From: Cypionkella sp.
Lineage (GTDB): Bacteria; Pseudomonadota; Alphaproteobacteria; Rhodobacterales; Rhodobacteraceae
Length of the DNA: 54,185 bases
Assembly: GCA_023255415.1 (NCBI GenBank)
Contig: JALRIN010000017.1
Location: forward strand, 1-54,185
Reading direction: 5' to 3'
Positions 24,191 through 31,885 of this stretch are shown piece after piece. Positions within the stretch are counted from its first letter, which is position 1, and each line of letters starts with the position of its first letter. The notes under the pieces were generated by a model. It was not told the origin of the DNA. It was given only the letters and a program-made list of their open reading frames with translations, and searched no databases. Position numbers and translations under genes: made by a program.

Positions 24191-25951
24191 TTAATTGCCC
24201 ACTTGCAACAAGGGCGTGATGATGCGCACCGCCACGCGGCGATTGCGCGGCTCGTTGGCTTGGGTGTCGATGCGCAATTCTTCCTCGCCATAGCCTTGGA
24301 TCACCATATTTTCGGGCGGAATATCGAAATATTCTGCCAGCGCCAACGCCACGGTTTCTGCCCGCCGATCTGACAGCGCAAGGTTCATCGCAGCCTTGCC
24401 GGTGGCATCGGTATGACCTTCGATCAGGAAAATCTCGCCGGGGTTTTGCGCCAGCATATCCTGCATAAAGCCGCCGAGATCGGCCAGATTGCCCGCCTCG
24501 GCTGGTTTAAGCGCCGCCGAGCCGCTGTCAAAGCTGATCAGGTTAACGTCAATCTGCGCTGCCAGATGCCGCACCTGAGGGATCTCGCGGATTTGACGCA
24601 GGCTAAAGCTGCGGCCCAGCTTTTCGATCTGTTGGGCAGCCATCGCGCGTTTGAAATCGGCGTTCGGGTCTTCGGCCGCGATCACCACCTGCTTTGCGCG
24701 CGGTTCAGGCAGGGTCGAGACCACAACCCGGCGTTCCGGTTGCAGATCGTTGAACAGCACCCGCTCGCGCCCCTGTGCGTCATAGGTCGCCCGGCGCAGC
24801 ACGCGCCCCGTCGCATCGCGGATCGTCACCACCTGATCACCGCCCTCGCGCAGCACCGTTGTGCGGGTCGAGCCATCCTTGAAGGTTTCGGTGCGCACCT
24901 GTGATCCGGGCTGGCGCAGCGTCGCGTCATCGTCGCGGTAGACCTGATACTGCCCATCAGGGTTCAGCACCACCACACGGTCACCAGTGTTCGAAACCAC
25001 CTGACGGTCTTCAGCGGGCGCGTTATTGGCGCCTTTGATGATCGCGCCCACGGCCAAAGCGCCCAGCGCCACCAGACCGAATTTCTCAAGGTCTGACAGC
25101 CGGTTCTTTTTGCCCCCCTCTACGACCACAGGGGCAGCGGCGAATTCTTGGGTCGCCGAGCGCGCGCTTTGCGCGGTCATCACTTCGGTGGTGCTGGCCA
25201 CCGCCTGCGGCGCGGCTGCGGTATCGGCAGGCGCTTCGGCCATCGCCAGCGGGGCTGCGGGCGCGGCCACTGCGGTTGCGATAGGTGCAACGGTTAGGGG
25301 TTCGGCCAGCAGGGTCGTCAGGCTTTGCACCTCGGCCTGCGAGACCACGGGAGCATCGACGGGCTGGGCATTGGGATCAAGCACCTCGACCGCGGTTTTG
25401 AGGCCCCCATTGGGATCAAGGAGTGTGCCGTCGGCTTGCGGGGCAAGCTCTGCCTGAGCTTGGGCCAAAGCGGCCGCTTGCGCGGCAATTTCTTCGGGGG
25501 TGGGGGCTGCGGGCACATCGCTTTGTGCGGCCTGCGCATCCATACCAGCCTGCGCTGCTGCTGCATCGGCCTGCACCTGAGCGTCTATTGCAGCCTGCGC
25601 TGCCGCCGCATCCGCCTGCGCCTGCGCATCTGCCGCCGCCTGAGCTGCCGCTGCATCGGCCTGAGCCTGTGCCTCTGCCGCCGCCTGCGCTGCCGCTGCA
25701 TCAGCCTGCGCCTGCGCCTCTGCCACCGCTTGTGCTTCTGCTGCAAGTCTGGCTTCGGTCTTGGCAAAAAGCTGCAACAAAGCGGGATCGGTCAGATCGC
25801 AGGCCTTATCGCCATCTGGCGCACAAAGCACCGTGCCATCCGAAGCCGCCAGCTCGCCTTTTTCGTTCAGCGTCTGCGCCAGCAAGGGCCATGGCTGCAC
25901 CCCTGCCAAAGCCATCGACAGCACCGCGGTAGAGCCCCAAAGTCGTTTCAT
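24191..25951 (-). CDS. OmpA-family outer membrane/peptidoglycan-binding protein with Ala/Gln repeats
   Basis: This 586-residue exported protein has a signal peptide at residues 1-26 (ending PLLAQ). An Ala/Gln/Glu/Asp coiled-coil region with four exact-length 15-residue repeats (77-136) and a Pro/Ala-rich linker come next. One hydrophobic helix (about 290-305, FGLVALGALAVGAIIKG) and a beta-rich middle part follow. The C-terminal OmpA domain contains ISFDSGSAALKP, IEGHTDATGKAAMNLALSDR, AETVALALAEYF and NRRVAVRI. This domain binds diaminopimelate-type peptidoglycan. The start at 25951 follows AAAAGGG at 7 bases. Its place inside a cox-like maturation cluster is odd and may be accidental. Confidence 0.87.
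   Translation of the reverse strand: MKRLWGSTAVLSMALAGVQPWPLLAQTLNEKGELAASDGTVLCAPDGDKACDLTDPALLQLFAKTEARLAAEAQAVAEAQAQADAAAAQAAAEAQAQADAAAAQAAADAQAQADAAAAQAAIDAQVQADAAAAQAGMDAQAAQSDVPAAPTPEEIAAQAAALAQAQAELAPQADGTLLDPNGGLKTAVEVLDPNAQPVDAPVVSQAEVQSLTTLLAEPLTVAPIATAVAAPAAPLAMAEAPADTAAAPQAVASTTEVMTAQSARSATQEFAAAPVVVEGGKKNRLSDLEKFGLVALGALAVGAIIKGANNAPAEDRQVVSNTGDRVVVLNPDGQYQVYRDDDATLRQPGSQVRTETFKDGSTRTTVLREGGDQVVTIRDATGRVLRRATYDAQGRERVLFNDLQPERRVVVSTLPEPRAKQVVIAAEDPNADFKRAMAAQQIEKLGRSFSLRQIREIPQVRHLAAQIDVNLISFDSGSAALKPAEAGNLADLGGFMQDMLAQNPGEIFLIEGHTDATGKAAMNLALSDRRAETVALALAEYFDIPPENMVIQGYGEEELRIDTQANEPRNRRVAVRIITPLLQVGN
25544..25723 (-). repeat. Four 45-base tandem repeats coding for 15-residue Ala/Gln units
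   Basis: Four units of the form AEAQAQADAAAAQAA follow one another without a gap (residues 77-136 of the OmpA-like protein), with small changes such as Ile-Asp and Val in the fourth. The heptad-poor but helix-favouring composition suggests a rigid helical spacer. Unit number may vary by slipped-strand mispairing. Confidence 0.8.
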
Positions 25952-26071
25952 CACATCACCCTTTTCAAAACCAAATTCCAGCGGCCAGATGGCCCAGCAT
26001 CCGTTACGCCTGCCTAGCGCGTTTTCACGCCGCTATGCGATATCATCGGGGTCATATAGCGCTGTTATCGC

Positions 26072-27328
26072 CTAGCCGCGCGCCAGCATCTGCATCAAGC
26101 GCGCTTTTTCGCCGACGTCACTGGCCTGTGAGATCACCTCGCCCAGCGCTTGCAGTGAAGCCACCGAATGGCCGGCGCGAAAGCTGTCGACATGCGGCAG
26201 CATCGCCATCACGCCAGCGGCGCGCGGGGCAAAGCCATCCCAGCGCAGCAAGGGGTTCAGCCAGATCAGCCGCCGCGTTGACAGATGCAGCCGCGCCATC
26301 GCGGCCTCGAGCACGCCGGTCTCGTCGCGGTCCAGCCCATCAGTGATCAGCAAAACCACAGCACCCTGCCCCAACACCCTGCGCGACCAATCGCGGTTGA
26401 ACGCGGCAATCGAGCTGCCAATGCGGGTGCCGCCCGACCAATCCTGCGCCTCGGCCCCTGCGGCCTTCAGGGCGGCATCCACGTCGCGGTGCTGCAAATG
26501 GCGGCTGATATTGGTCAGACGGGTGCCAAAGGTAAAAGCATGCACCTTGGCCCAGCCTTGGCCACGCTGATTGGCCACGGCATGCAGAAAATGCAGCACC
26601 ATACGGCTGTATTGCGCCATGCTGCCCGAAATATCGCAGATCACCACCAGATTAGGCCAGCGCTGTTTGGGTGCGCGTGGGTGCAGCGTCATCACCTCGC
26701 CGCCCGTGCGCAGGGCCGCGCGCATCGTCGCACGCGGGTCAATCCGCGCACCTAGCCCCGCCCCAACCGCCATCCGCCGCGTTTTCAGCGGCTGCACCGG
26801 CAGCGACAGCCGCGCAAGCATCCGCTTGGCCTCGGCAATTTCGGCCAGCGACATCAGCTCGAAATCCAAGGTTTTCAAGCGTTCTTCAGCCGAGACGGTG
26901 GCGCTTGCGTCGATCTCCAGCTCTTCGCCCTGATCCTGCGCTTCGGGCAGCTCTGGCGGGGCTGGTGCCTTGCCGTCCAGCAAAGCTTCGGCGGCACGCC
27001 GCTCGGCTGCCACAGCGGCGCGGTCTTCTTGCACGCCTTTGATCTGCGGGATCATGAAGGACATCATATGTTCCAGAAACTGCGGATCGCGCCAGTAAAG
27101 CCGAAAGATCTGATCAAACACCTCGCGCTCTTCGGGGCGGCTGACAAAAACCGCCTGCAAGGTCCAATAGAAATCCATCCGCGTGCTAAAGCCTGCCACC
27201 GCAACCGCACGCACCGCCTCGATCACCCGCGAGGGGCCAATCGGCAGGCCAGCACGACGCAGGGCGCGGGCGAAATGCGCGATGTTTTGCGACAGCTTGC
27301 CGTCTTGATGCACCGCCAGATCAGCCAA
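26072..27328 (-). CDS. CoxE-like VWA-domain protein
   Basis: This 418-residue protein has the CoxE architecture: a helical N-terminal part (NIAHFARALRRAGLPIGPSR), a charged middle and a C-terminal von Willebrand A domain. The MIDAS metal site is DISGSMAQYS, supported by GGTRIGSS and LLITDGLDRDE. CoxE acts with the AAA+ ATPase CoxD in maturation of the Mo/Cu centre of CO dehydrogenase; MoxR-VWA pairs in general act as metal-inserting chaperones. The start is a TTG at 27328 that overlaps the preceding gene by eight bases; an alternative GTG lies at 27313. The TTG start keeps the family-typical N-terminus. Confidence 0.88.
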   Translation of the reverse strand: MADLAVHQDGKLSQNIAHFARALRRAGLPIGPSRVIEAVRAVAVAGFSTRMDFYWTLQAVFVSRPEEREVFDQIFRLYWRDPQFLEHMMSFMIPQIKGVQEDRAAVAAERRAAEALLDGKAPAPPELPEAQDQGEELEIDASATVSAEERLKTLDFELMSLAEIAEAKRMLARLSLPVQPLKTRRMAVGAGLGARIDPRATMRAALRTGGEVMTLHPRAPKQRWPNLVVICDISGSMAQYSRMVLHFLHAVANQRGQGWAKVHAFTFGTRLTNISRHLQHRDVDAALKAAGAEAQDWSGGTRIGSSIAAFNRDWSRRVLGQGAVVLLITDGLDRDETGVLEAAMARLHLSTRRLIWLNPLLRWDGFAPRAAGVMAMLPHVDSFRAGHSVASLQALGEVISQASDVGEKARLMQMLARG

Positions 27329-28190
27329 GCGCTGCCCTCACCCGCTCAAGGTTTTGCGCGTGCACGGCGGCATAGGGGGCAAAGTACGTCAGACTGCCAT
27401 TGGCCAAATGATCCGCAATCGCCTGCCGCAGATCGGCGGGCGCGCCCTGCTGCAACAGGGTAATATAGGCGGCGGTGGCCTGCCAAATCCGCGCGTCATA
27501 GCCCCCCGCCGCAATTCTTTCGGGCGCGCCATGGTTGGGCAAGATATACCGCGCGCCCAAAGCCGCCAGCCGGGAAATATCAGCCAGATGCAGCGCAAAA
27601 TCCTGCGGCGCACCGACATAAGTGACGCAATCTTCTACCGTGTCGCCCGCCAGCAGAATGCCACGCTCGGGCAACCAGATCACGGTGGCATCATCGGAAT
27701 GGATATTGGCGCAGATCAGCTCGACCCGCTGCCCGCCCAGATCAAGGCTCAGCGCAGAGTCAAAGACCTGATCCGGCAGCACCAAGGGGCAAATCGCAGG
27801 CAGGCCGTGAAAGCTGCCGTCTTCGATGCCTGCACGCTGCGCGGCAAGATGGGCTGCGGTGCGGCGGTTGGCGATCACCTCGCAGCCCGCAAAAGCCTGG
27901 GTGCCCGCAACATGATCCAGATGCCAATGTGACAGCACTACCCTGATCTGCGTAACCCCGCGCGCGCGCAAGGCGTCGCGGATAAAGGCGCCATGGGGCA
28001 GCGAGACATGGGTATCATAGACAATCGCCTGCTGCCCCACGATCAACCCATAAGACGCGATGCCCAGCGACAAAGCACCCTCATCGACCCAATTGGGTGC
28101 CTCGGCAAAGCGGTGGCCAGCCACGCGCCCATCGTAAAACGCCAAGATCCCCGGATGCGGTTCCAAGATGCGCAGATGGTCAAGCTTCAC
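27321..28190 (-). CDS. Metallo-beta-lactamase-fold hydrolase embedded in the cox-like module
   Basis: This 289-residue protein has the full metal-binding set of the MBL fold: HWHLDH in VVLSHWHLDHVAGTQAF, a further His in NIHSDDATVIW, Asp in LLAGDTVEDCVTYV and His in LPNHGAPERI. The substrate is unknown; glyoxalase II-type thioesters, lactones or metallochaperone-like roles are possible. The start is a GTG at 28190 that overlaps the AAA+ gene stop as GTGA, and the downstream coxE-like gene overlaps its 3' end by eight bases. Translation of the three proteins is therefore coupled, which suggests a common job. Confidence 0.83.
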   Translation of the reverse strand: MKLDHLRILEPHPGILAFYDGRVAGHRFAEAPNWVDEGALSLGIASYGLIVGQQAIVYDTHVSLPHGAFIRDALRARGVTQIRVVLSHWHLDHVAGTQAFAGCEVIANRRTAAHLAAQRAGIEDGSFHGLPAICPLVLPDQVFDSALSLDLGGQRVELICANIHSDDATVIWLPERGILLAGDTVEDCVTYVGAPQDFALHLADISRLAALGARYILPNHGAPERIAAGGYDARIWQATAAYITLLQQGAPADLRQAIADHLANGSLTYFAPYAAVHAQNLERVRAALG

Positions 28191-29068
28191 ACCAGCCCCC
28201 GCCGGATTTCGTCCAAGATCTTGCCTGCCTCTAGGCTTGAAAGCTTTTGAATATCGTCTTGATATTTCAGCACCGCACCCAAAGTATCGGCAATCACCTC
28301 GGGGGAAAGTGCGATCACATCCAGCGCCAGAAGGCATTTCGCCCAATCAATGGTTTCGGCCACGCCGGGCTTTTTGAACAGATCTTCTGCGCGCAGGCGC
28401 TGGACAAAAGCCACCACCTCGCGGCTAAGCGTTTCGGGGGCCTCGGGCACTTTGCTGTGCAAGATTTGCAGCTCGCGCTCGAAGCCCGGATAATCGACCC
28501 AATGATAAAGGCAGCGGCGCTTCAGCGCGTCATGCACCTCGCGGGTGCGGTTCGAGGTCAGGATCACGATCGGCGGCGCTGGGGCTTTGATGGTGCCAAG
28601 CTCGGGGATGGTGACCTGAAAATCCGACAAAGCTTCAAGCAAAAACGCCTCGAAAGGTTCGTCGGTGCGGTCCAGCTCGTCAATCAGCAGCACCGGCGGG
28701 CCGCCTGCTTGCGGGCGCATCGCGGCCAATAGGGGCCGCTCGATCAGATAGTCTTCGCAAAACAGCCCCTCGCGCCCGACCGCCTCGCCCGACCGGATTG
28801 CGATCATCTGTGCGGCAAAGTTCCATTCCGCCACCGCCGAGGCCGCGTCCAACCCCTCGTAGCATTGCAGCCGGATCAGCCGCCGCCCAAGGGCTGCTGC
28901 GATTACCTTGGCGATCTCGGTCTTGCCAACGCCTGCCTCGCCTTCCAAAAACAATGGCTTGCCAAGTTTAAGCGACAAGAACACCACCACCGCCAAGGCG
29001 CGTGCCGCGACATAGCCTTCGGCTGCCAGCAGCGCTTCGACCTCGTCAATTGATGCAGGCAATCCCAT
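28187..29068 (-). CDS. MoxR/CoxD-like AAA+ ATPase
   Basis: This 293-residue AAA+ protein has Walker A GEAGVGKT (residues 43-50), Walker B LLIDELDR, sensor 1 ILTSNRTRE and a C-terminal lid. The N-terminal LKLGKPLFLEGEAGVGKTEI is typical of the CoxD branch of MoxR ATPases. In Oligotropha, CoxD is required for building the CuSMoO2 site of CO dehydrogenase. ATG at 29068 follows a G-rich stretch; another ATG is in frame at 29092. It is the first gene of the minus-strand module and is divergent from a glycosyltransferase gene. No coxM, coxS or coxL gene is present in the window. Confidence 0.88.
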   Translation of the reverse strand: MGLPASIDEVEALLAAEGYVAARALAVVVFLSLKLGKPLFLEGEAGVGKTEIAKVIAAALGRRLIRLQCYEGLDAASAVAEWNFAAQMIAIRSGEAVGREGLFCEDYLIERPLLAAMRPQAGGPPVLLIDELDRTDEPFEAFLLEALSDFQVTIPELGTIKAPAPPIVILTSNRTREVHDALKRRCLYHWVDYPGFERELQILHSKVPEAPETLSREVVAFVQRLRAEDLFKKPGVAETIDWAKCLLALDVIALSPEVIADTLGAVLKYQDDIQKLSSLEAGKILDEIRRGLV

Positions 29069-29137
29069 AATATCCCCCCCGTTTCGCGCCATGCTGGCCC
29101 CGGCTGTGGCAAGGGTCAAGCACCCATGCAGGCCCTA

Positions 29138-29155
29138 CGACCTAAGCACAGGTCG
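29138..29155. promoter_or_regulatory. Inverted repeat in the divergent cox-like/glycosyltransferase region
   Basis: CGACCT-AAGCAC-AGGTCG is a 6-bp inverted repeat with a 6-base centre, 46 bases upstream of the outermost AAA+ start codon and 77 bases upstream of the glycosyltransferase gene. It could be an operator serving either side; no -35/-10 pair was convincing. Confidence 0.3.
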
Positions 29156-29231
29156 ATATTCTGCTTTCCTTCGCGGGCGTTCTGCGCACAAATGGTGCAG
29201 CTGTTGCCCTGATGAGTGTTTAAATCCCCCT

Positions 29232-30263
29232 ATGCGCGCGCTGTGTATTCTTGGTGTCAAAAACGAAGGCGCCTTTCTGCTGGAATGGCTGGCCCATCAC
29301 CGCGCCTGCGGCTTTAACGACTTTTTGGTCTATTCCAACGATTGCAGCGATGGCACAGATCTGATGCTGGACCGGCTGGCACAGATGGGCTGGCTGACCC
29401 ATTTGCGCAATGACGGACCGCACGCCGAAGGCCCGCAATGGTCGATGCTGAAAGCCGCCGACAAGCACCCGCTGCGACAAGCCGCCGATTGGATCTTGTT
29501 CAGCGACATCGACGAATTCGTCAATATCCACGTCGGTGACCACCGCCTGCCCGCCCTGCTTGCAGCCTTGCCACAAGCGACGGCAATCCCGCTGACATGG
29601 CGGCTATTTGGCAATGCAGGCCTGATCGAGATCACCGATACCCCCGTCACCGAAAGCTTTACCCATGCCGCCCGCGCCAGCTTTGGCTGGCCATGGCGGG
29701 CGCAGATGTTCAAGACCCTGTTCAAGAATGATGGCACCTACCGCAAGCTGGGCGTGCATCGCCCGCGCAATCCAGACCCCGAACGGATTGTAGCCGCCCG
29801 CTGGTTCGACGGCTCGGGCCACGCCCTGCCCCAAAGCATGGCGACAGGGCGGATCTTTTCCGATTATAGCCGCGACAATTATCAGCTGGTGCAGCTGAAC
29901 CACTATGCCCTGGGGTCGATGCAGAACTACATCGTCAAGGCCGACCGCGGCCGCGCCAACCGCGCGGCTTCGGGCTTTGATCTGTCCTATTGGGTCGAGC
30001 GCAACTTTTGTGAGGTCGAAGACCGCAGCATTTTGCAACTGAACAGTCAGACCCTGCGCGCCGAGCTTTTGGCAGACCCCCAGCTTGCCACTTTGCATCT
30101 CAGCGCCTTGGCTTGGCGCAAAAGCCGTTTCGAAACTTTGATGCAAGATGAGGCCTGGCGCGGCGTTTTTGGCAGGTTATTAATGACTCCGACATCAAAA
30201 ACCCTTACTTTAGAACAAGCAGCGCCGGTTTTACGCTATATCAAGCCTGCAGCCTTAGGTTGA
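29232..30263 (+). CDS. Glycosyltransferase family 2 type protein (Glyco_tranf_2_4)
   Basis: This 343-residue protein has a GT-A fold of the Glyco_tranf_2_4 family. CILGVKNEGAFLLEWLAHHR at the N-terminus and the metal/nucleotide-sugar DxD-type motif in ILFSDIDEFVNI are both clear. A motif NHYALGSMQNYIVKADRGRA occurs near the C-terminus, as in many Rhodobacterales homologues. It probably adds a sugar to a cell-surface glycan. ATG at 29232 lacks an obvious ribosome site. An AT-rich inverted repeat follows the stop codon, then an unassigned gene on the same strand. Confidence 0.82.
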   Translation: MRALCILGVKNEGAFLLEWLAHHRACGFNDFLVYSNDCSDGTDLMLDRLAQMGWLTHLRNDGPHAEGPQWSMLKAADKHPLRQAADWILFSDIDEFVNIHVGDHRLPALLAALPQATAIPLTWRLFGNAGLIEITDTPVTESFTHAARASFGWPWRAQMFKTLFKNDGTYRKLGVHRPRNPDPERIVAARWFDGSGHALPQSMATGRIFSDYSRDNYQLVQLNHYALGSMQNYIVKADRGRANRAASGFDLSYWVERNFCEVEDRSILQLNSQTLRAELLADPQLATLHLSALAWRKSRFETLMQDEAWRGVFGRLLMTPTSKTLTLEQAAPVLRYIKPAALG

Positions 30264-30266
30264 ATT

Positions 30267-30292
30267 CAAAACAATTACAGAACATTGTTTTG
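30267..30292. terminator. AT-rich inverted repeat after the glycosyltransferase gene
   Basis: CAAAACAAT-TACAGAAC-ATTGTTTTG is a perfect 9-bp inverted repeat four bases after the glycosyltransferase stop. With its low GC stem it would be a weak terminator; it could instead be an operator for the next gene at 30402. Confidence 0.4.
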
Positions 30293-30401
30293 CAAAAAAG
30301 GGGTAATCGGCCATCTTCTTACCTTGCTCTGGCCGTAGAGCAGCGCAAGACTTGACCCATAAATGGTAGCTCCACAGGTTTTTGGGGCAAAAGGATACGT
30401 T

Positions 30402-31346
30402 ATGTCGGAGACCGAAGTTCAAACCGAACCACAGCTTGACCCACGCGCAAGCTGGGCTGCCAAGCTGGAAGAGATGACGGCCGAGGTCGGCTATTTCCAC
30501 ACTCTTGGCAGCAGGCACTTCGGATTTTTCGTTGATGAAGGCACGACGTTACTTGTGACCTTTGAAAACCTCAGCAGCGTTTTGGCAAATCCTGATCAGT
30601 TGCCCAGAGGCTACCAGCAGGCCAAAGCCAAAGGCTGGTCGCTGTTGACCCTGATTGCAGATGGCGAGACATGGTTCCGCGATCCCGCCGTCTATGCGTT
30701 CTTTGACAGACAGGTTGATGATGCCTTCTTTGAAGATTTTGACCGCGTGCTGTTTTACGGCAGTGGCATGGGGGGCTATGCCGCTTGCGCCTATTCGGTC
30801 GCAGCCCCCGGATCGCAGGTGCTGGCGCTGAACCCGCGCGCAACGCTTGACCCGTCGCAAACGCGCTGGGATACCCGCTCGCGCCGGGCGGGCCGCTTGG
30901 ATTTCACCTCGCGCTATGGCTATGCCCCCGATATGCTTGAAGGCTGCGCCCATGCAACTGTGATCCACGACCCGCTTATCCCTGCCGAAGCCATGCAAGC
31001 CGCCCTGTTTCGCGCGCCCTATATCACCCGACTTTCGGCCCGCCGGCTTGGTGATGAGCTGGAACAGCATTTCGTGGCGATGGAGATTTTGCCAAAGCTG
31101 ATCGATCAAGCCATGGCAGCAAGCCTCAGCGCTCAAAGCTTCGCAACGCTCTGGCGCATCAGGCGCAATTACCTGCCTTATTTGAAAAATTTACTGGCGA
31201 TTGCCGAACTTGCCGGCCGGGTTGGGCACGAACGCATGATCTGCAATTCAGTCACAAAACGCGTGCGCGCGCCGCGTTTCAGAAAACGCCTCGAACTTCT
31301 GAACAGCAGACAGTCAAACCCAGAGACAGGCGCGCCAAGCGCCTAG
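30402..31346 (+). CDS. Unassigned protein with alpha/beta-hydrolase-like nucleophile elbow
   Basis: I do not recognise a characterised family. The 314-residue protein has a mixed alpha/beta pattern with the segment VLFYGSGMGGYAACAYSVAA, which looks like a strand-nucleophile-helix elbow around Ser121 (GxSxGG). A strand VLALNPRATLDP and a later VIHDPLI could carry the acid residue. There is no signal peptide or membrane helix. The C-terminal 70 residues are basic. AAGGA lies 6-8 bases before the ATG. Homologues in Rhodobacterales are, as far as I recall, annotated inconsistently. The glycosyltransferase upstream hints at surface glycan metabolism. Confidence 0.65.
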   Translation: MSETEVQTEPQLDPRASWAAKLEEMTAEVGYFHTLGSRHFGFFVDEGTTLLVTFENLSSVLANPDQLPRGYQQAKAKGWSLLTLIADGETWFRDPAVYAFFDRQVDDAFFEDFDRVLFYGSGMGGYAACAYSVAAPGSQVLALNPRATLDPSQTRWDTRSRRAGRLDFTSRYGYAPDMLEGCAHATVIHDPLIPAEAMQAALFRAPYITRLSARRLGDELEQHFVAMEILPKLIDQAMAASLSAQSFATLWRIRRNYLPYLKNLLAIAELAGRVGHERMICNSVTKRVRAPRFRKRLELLNSRQSNPETGAPSA

Positions 31347-31385
31347 CCGCTTACAAAATGGCCACAAGGCCAAAGACGGCTCGCG

Positions 31386-31694
31386 CTAAAACTGCGCGAT
31401 ATCGTGCTGAAGCCGCTTGGCATTGGCACGTGTCTTCTTGCGCACCGGCGCCATCGCGGCCATCGCCACATCCGACGGGCTGGCCCCTGCCATGCCCGCG
31501 CGCAAGGCTGCGTTGCCAGCATCCAGACCAGCTTCAAGTTTTTCACAGACCATCTGCTCGGTCTCTGCCCGCCCCATCGGCCAGATCCCAGCCAAACCAG
31601 CCAAACGCAAGCCAATCACCGTCTGAGCCTCTGCCAAAATCTGGAAAGCCTCCAGACCGGGGCGCATCAAATCAAAGGGATCAAAAAAACGCAT
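31386..31694 (-). CDS. Small phasin-like helical protein of Rhodobacterales
   Basis: This 102-residue protein is made mostly of amphipathic helices, with FQILAEAQTVIGLRLAGLAG near the N-terminus and PVRKKTRANAKRLQ at the C-terminus. Similar small proteins in Rhodobacterales are often labelled antifreeze protein, a name with no support in the sequence; the composition and length are closer to phasins that coat polyhydroxyalkanoate granules. ATG at 31694 follows GGAG at 6 bases. The sequence CTGC-AGT-GCAG lies 41 bases upstream, matching the operator of the PHA regulator PhaR. The granule role is inference. Confidence 0.65.
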   Translation of the reverse strand: MRFFDPFDLMRPGLEAFQILAEAQTVIGLRLAGLAGIWPMGRAETEQMVCEKLEAGLDAGNAALRAGMAGASPSDVAMAAMAPVRKKTRANAKRLQHDIAQF

Positions 31695-31731
31695 AACACT
31701 CTCCACAAATCACCCGGCAATCAAAACCATA

Positions 31732-31748
31732 TTGCTGCAGTGCAGCAA
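31732..31748. promoter_or_regulatory. PhaR-type operator candidate
   Basis: TTGCTGCA-G-TGCAGCAA is a perfect 8-bp inverted repeat containing CTGC-N3-GCAG (31735-31745). TGC-rich sites of the form CTGC-N3/4-GCAG are the described binding sites of PhaR, the polyhydroxyalkanoate-sensing repressor of Paracoccus. It lies upstream of the small phasin-like gene (minus strand) and, further away, of pyrC on the plus strand. Confidence 0.5.
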
Positions 31749-31885
31749 GCGCTATTTGCCTCCTCGGCGCAAAACCGCAAAGCCGTGGCGCAGGATAGCC
31801 TCACCCGCGAAAACCGCGCAAAAACTGATGCAACCCGCTCAATCCCCCCTAGATAATGCCGAAGCCCTGCGCTAGGGCTTGAGAC

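Noticed and set aside
31386..31694. Antifreeze protein, as homologues are sometimes labelled
   Set aside because: No ice-binding repeat, Thr-x-Thr array or signal peptide is visible; the helical, Lys-tailed form fits a phasin-like protein better.
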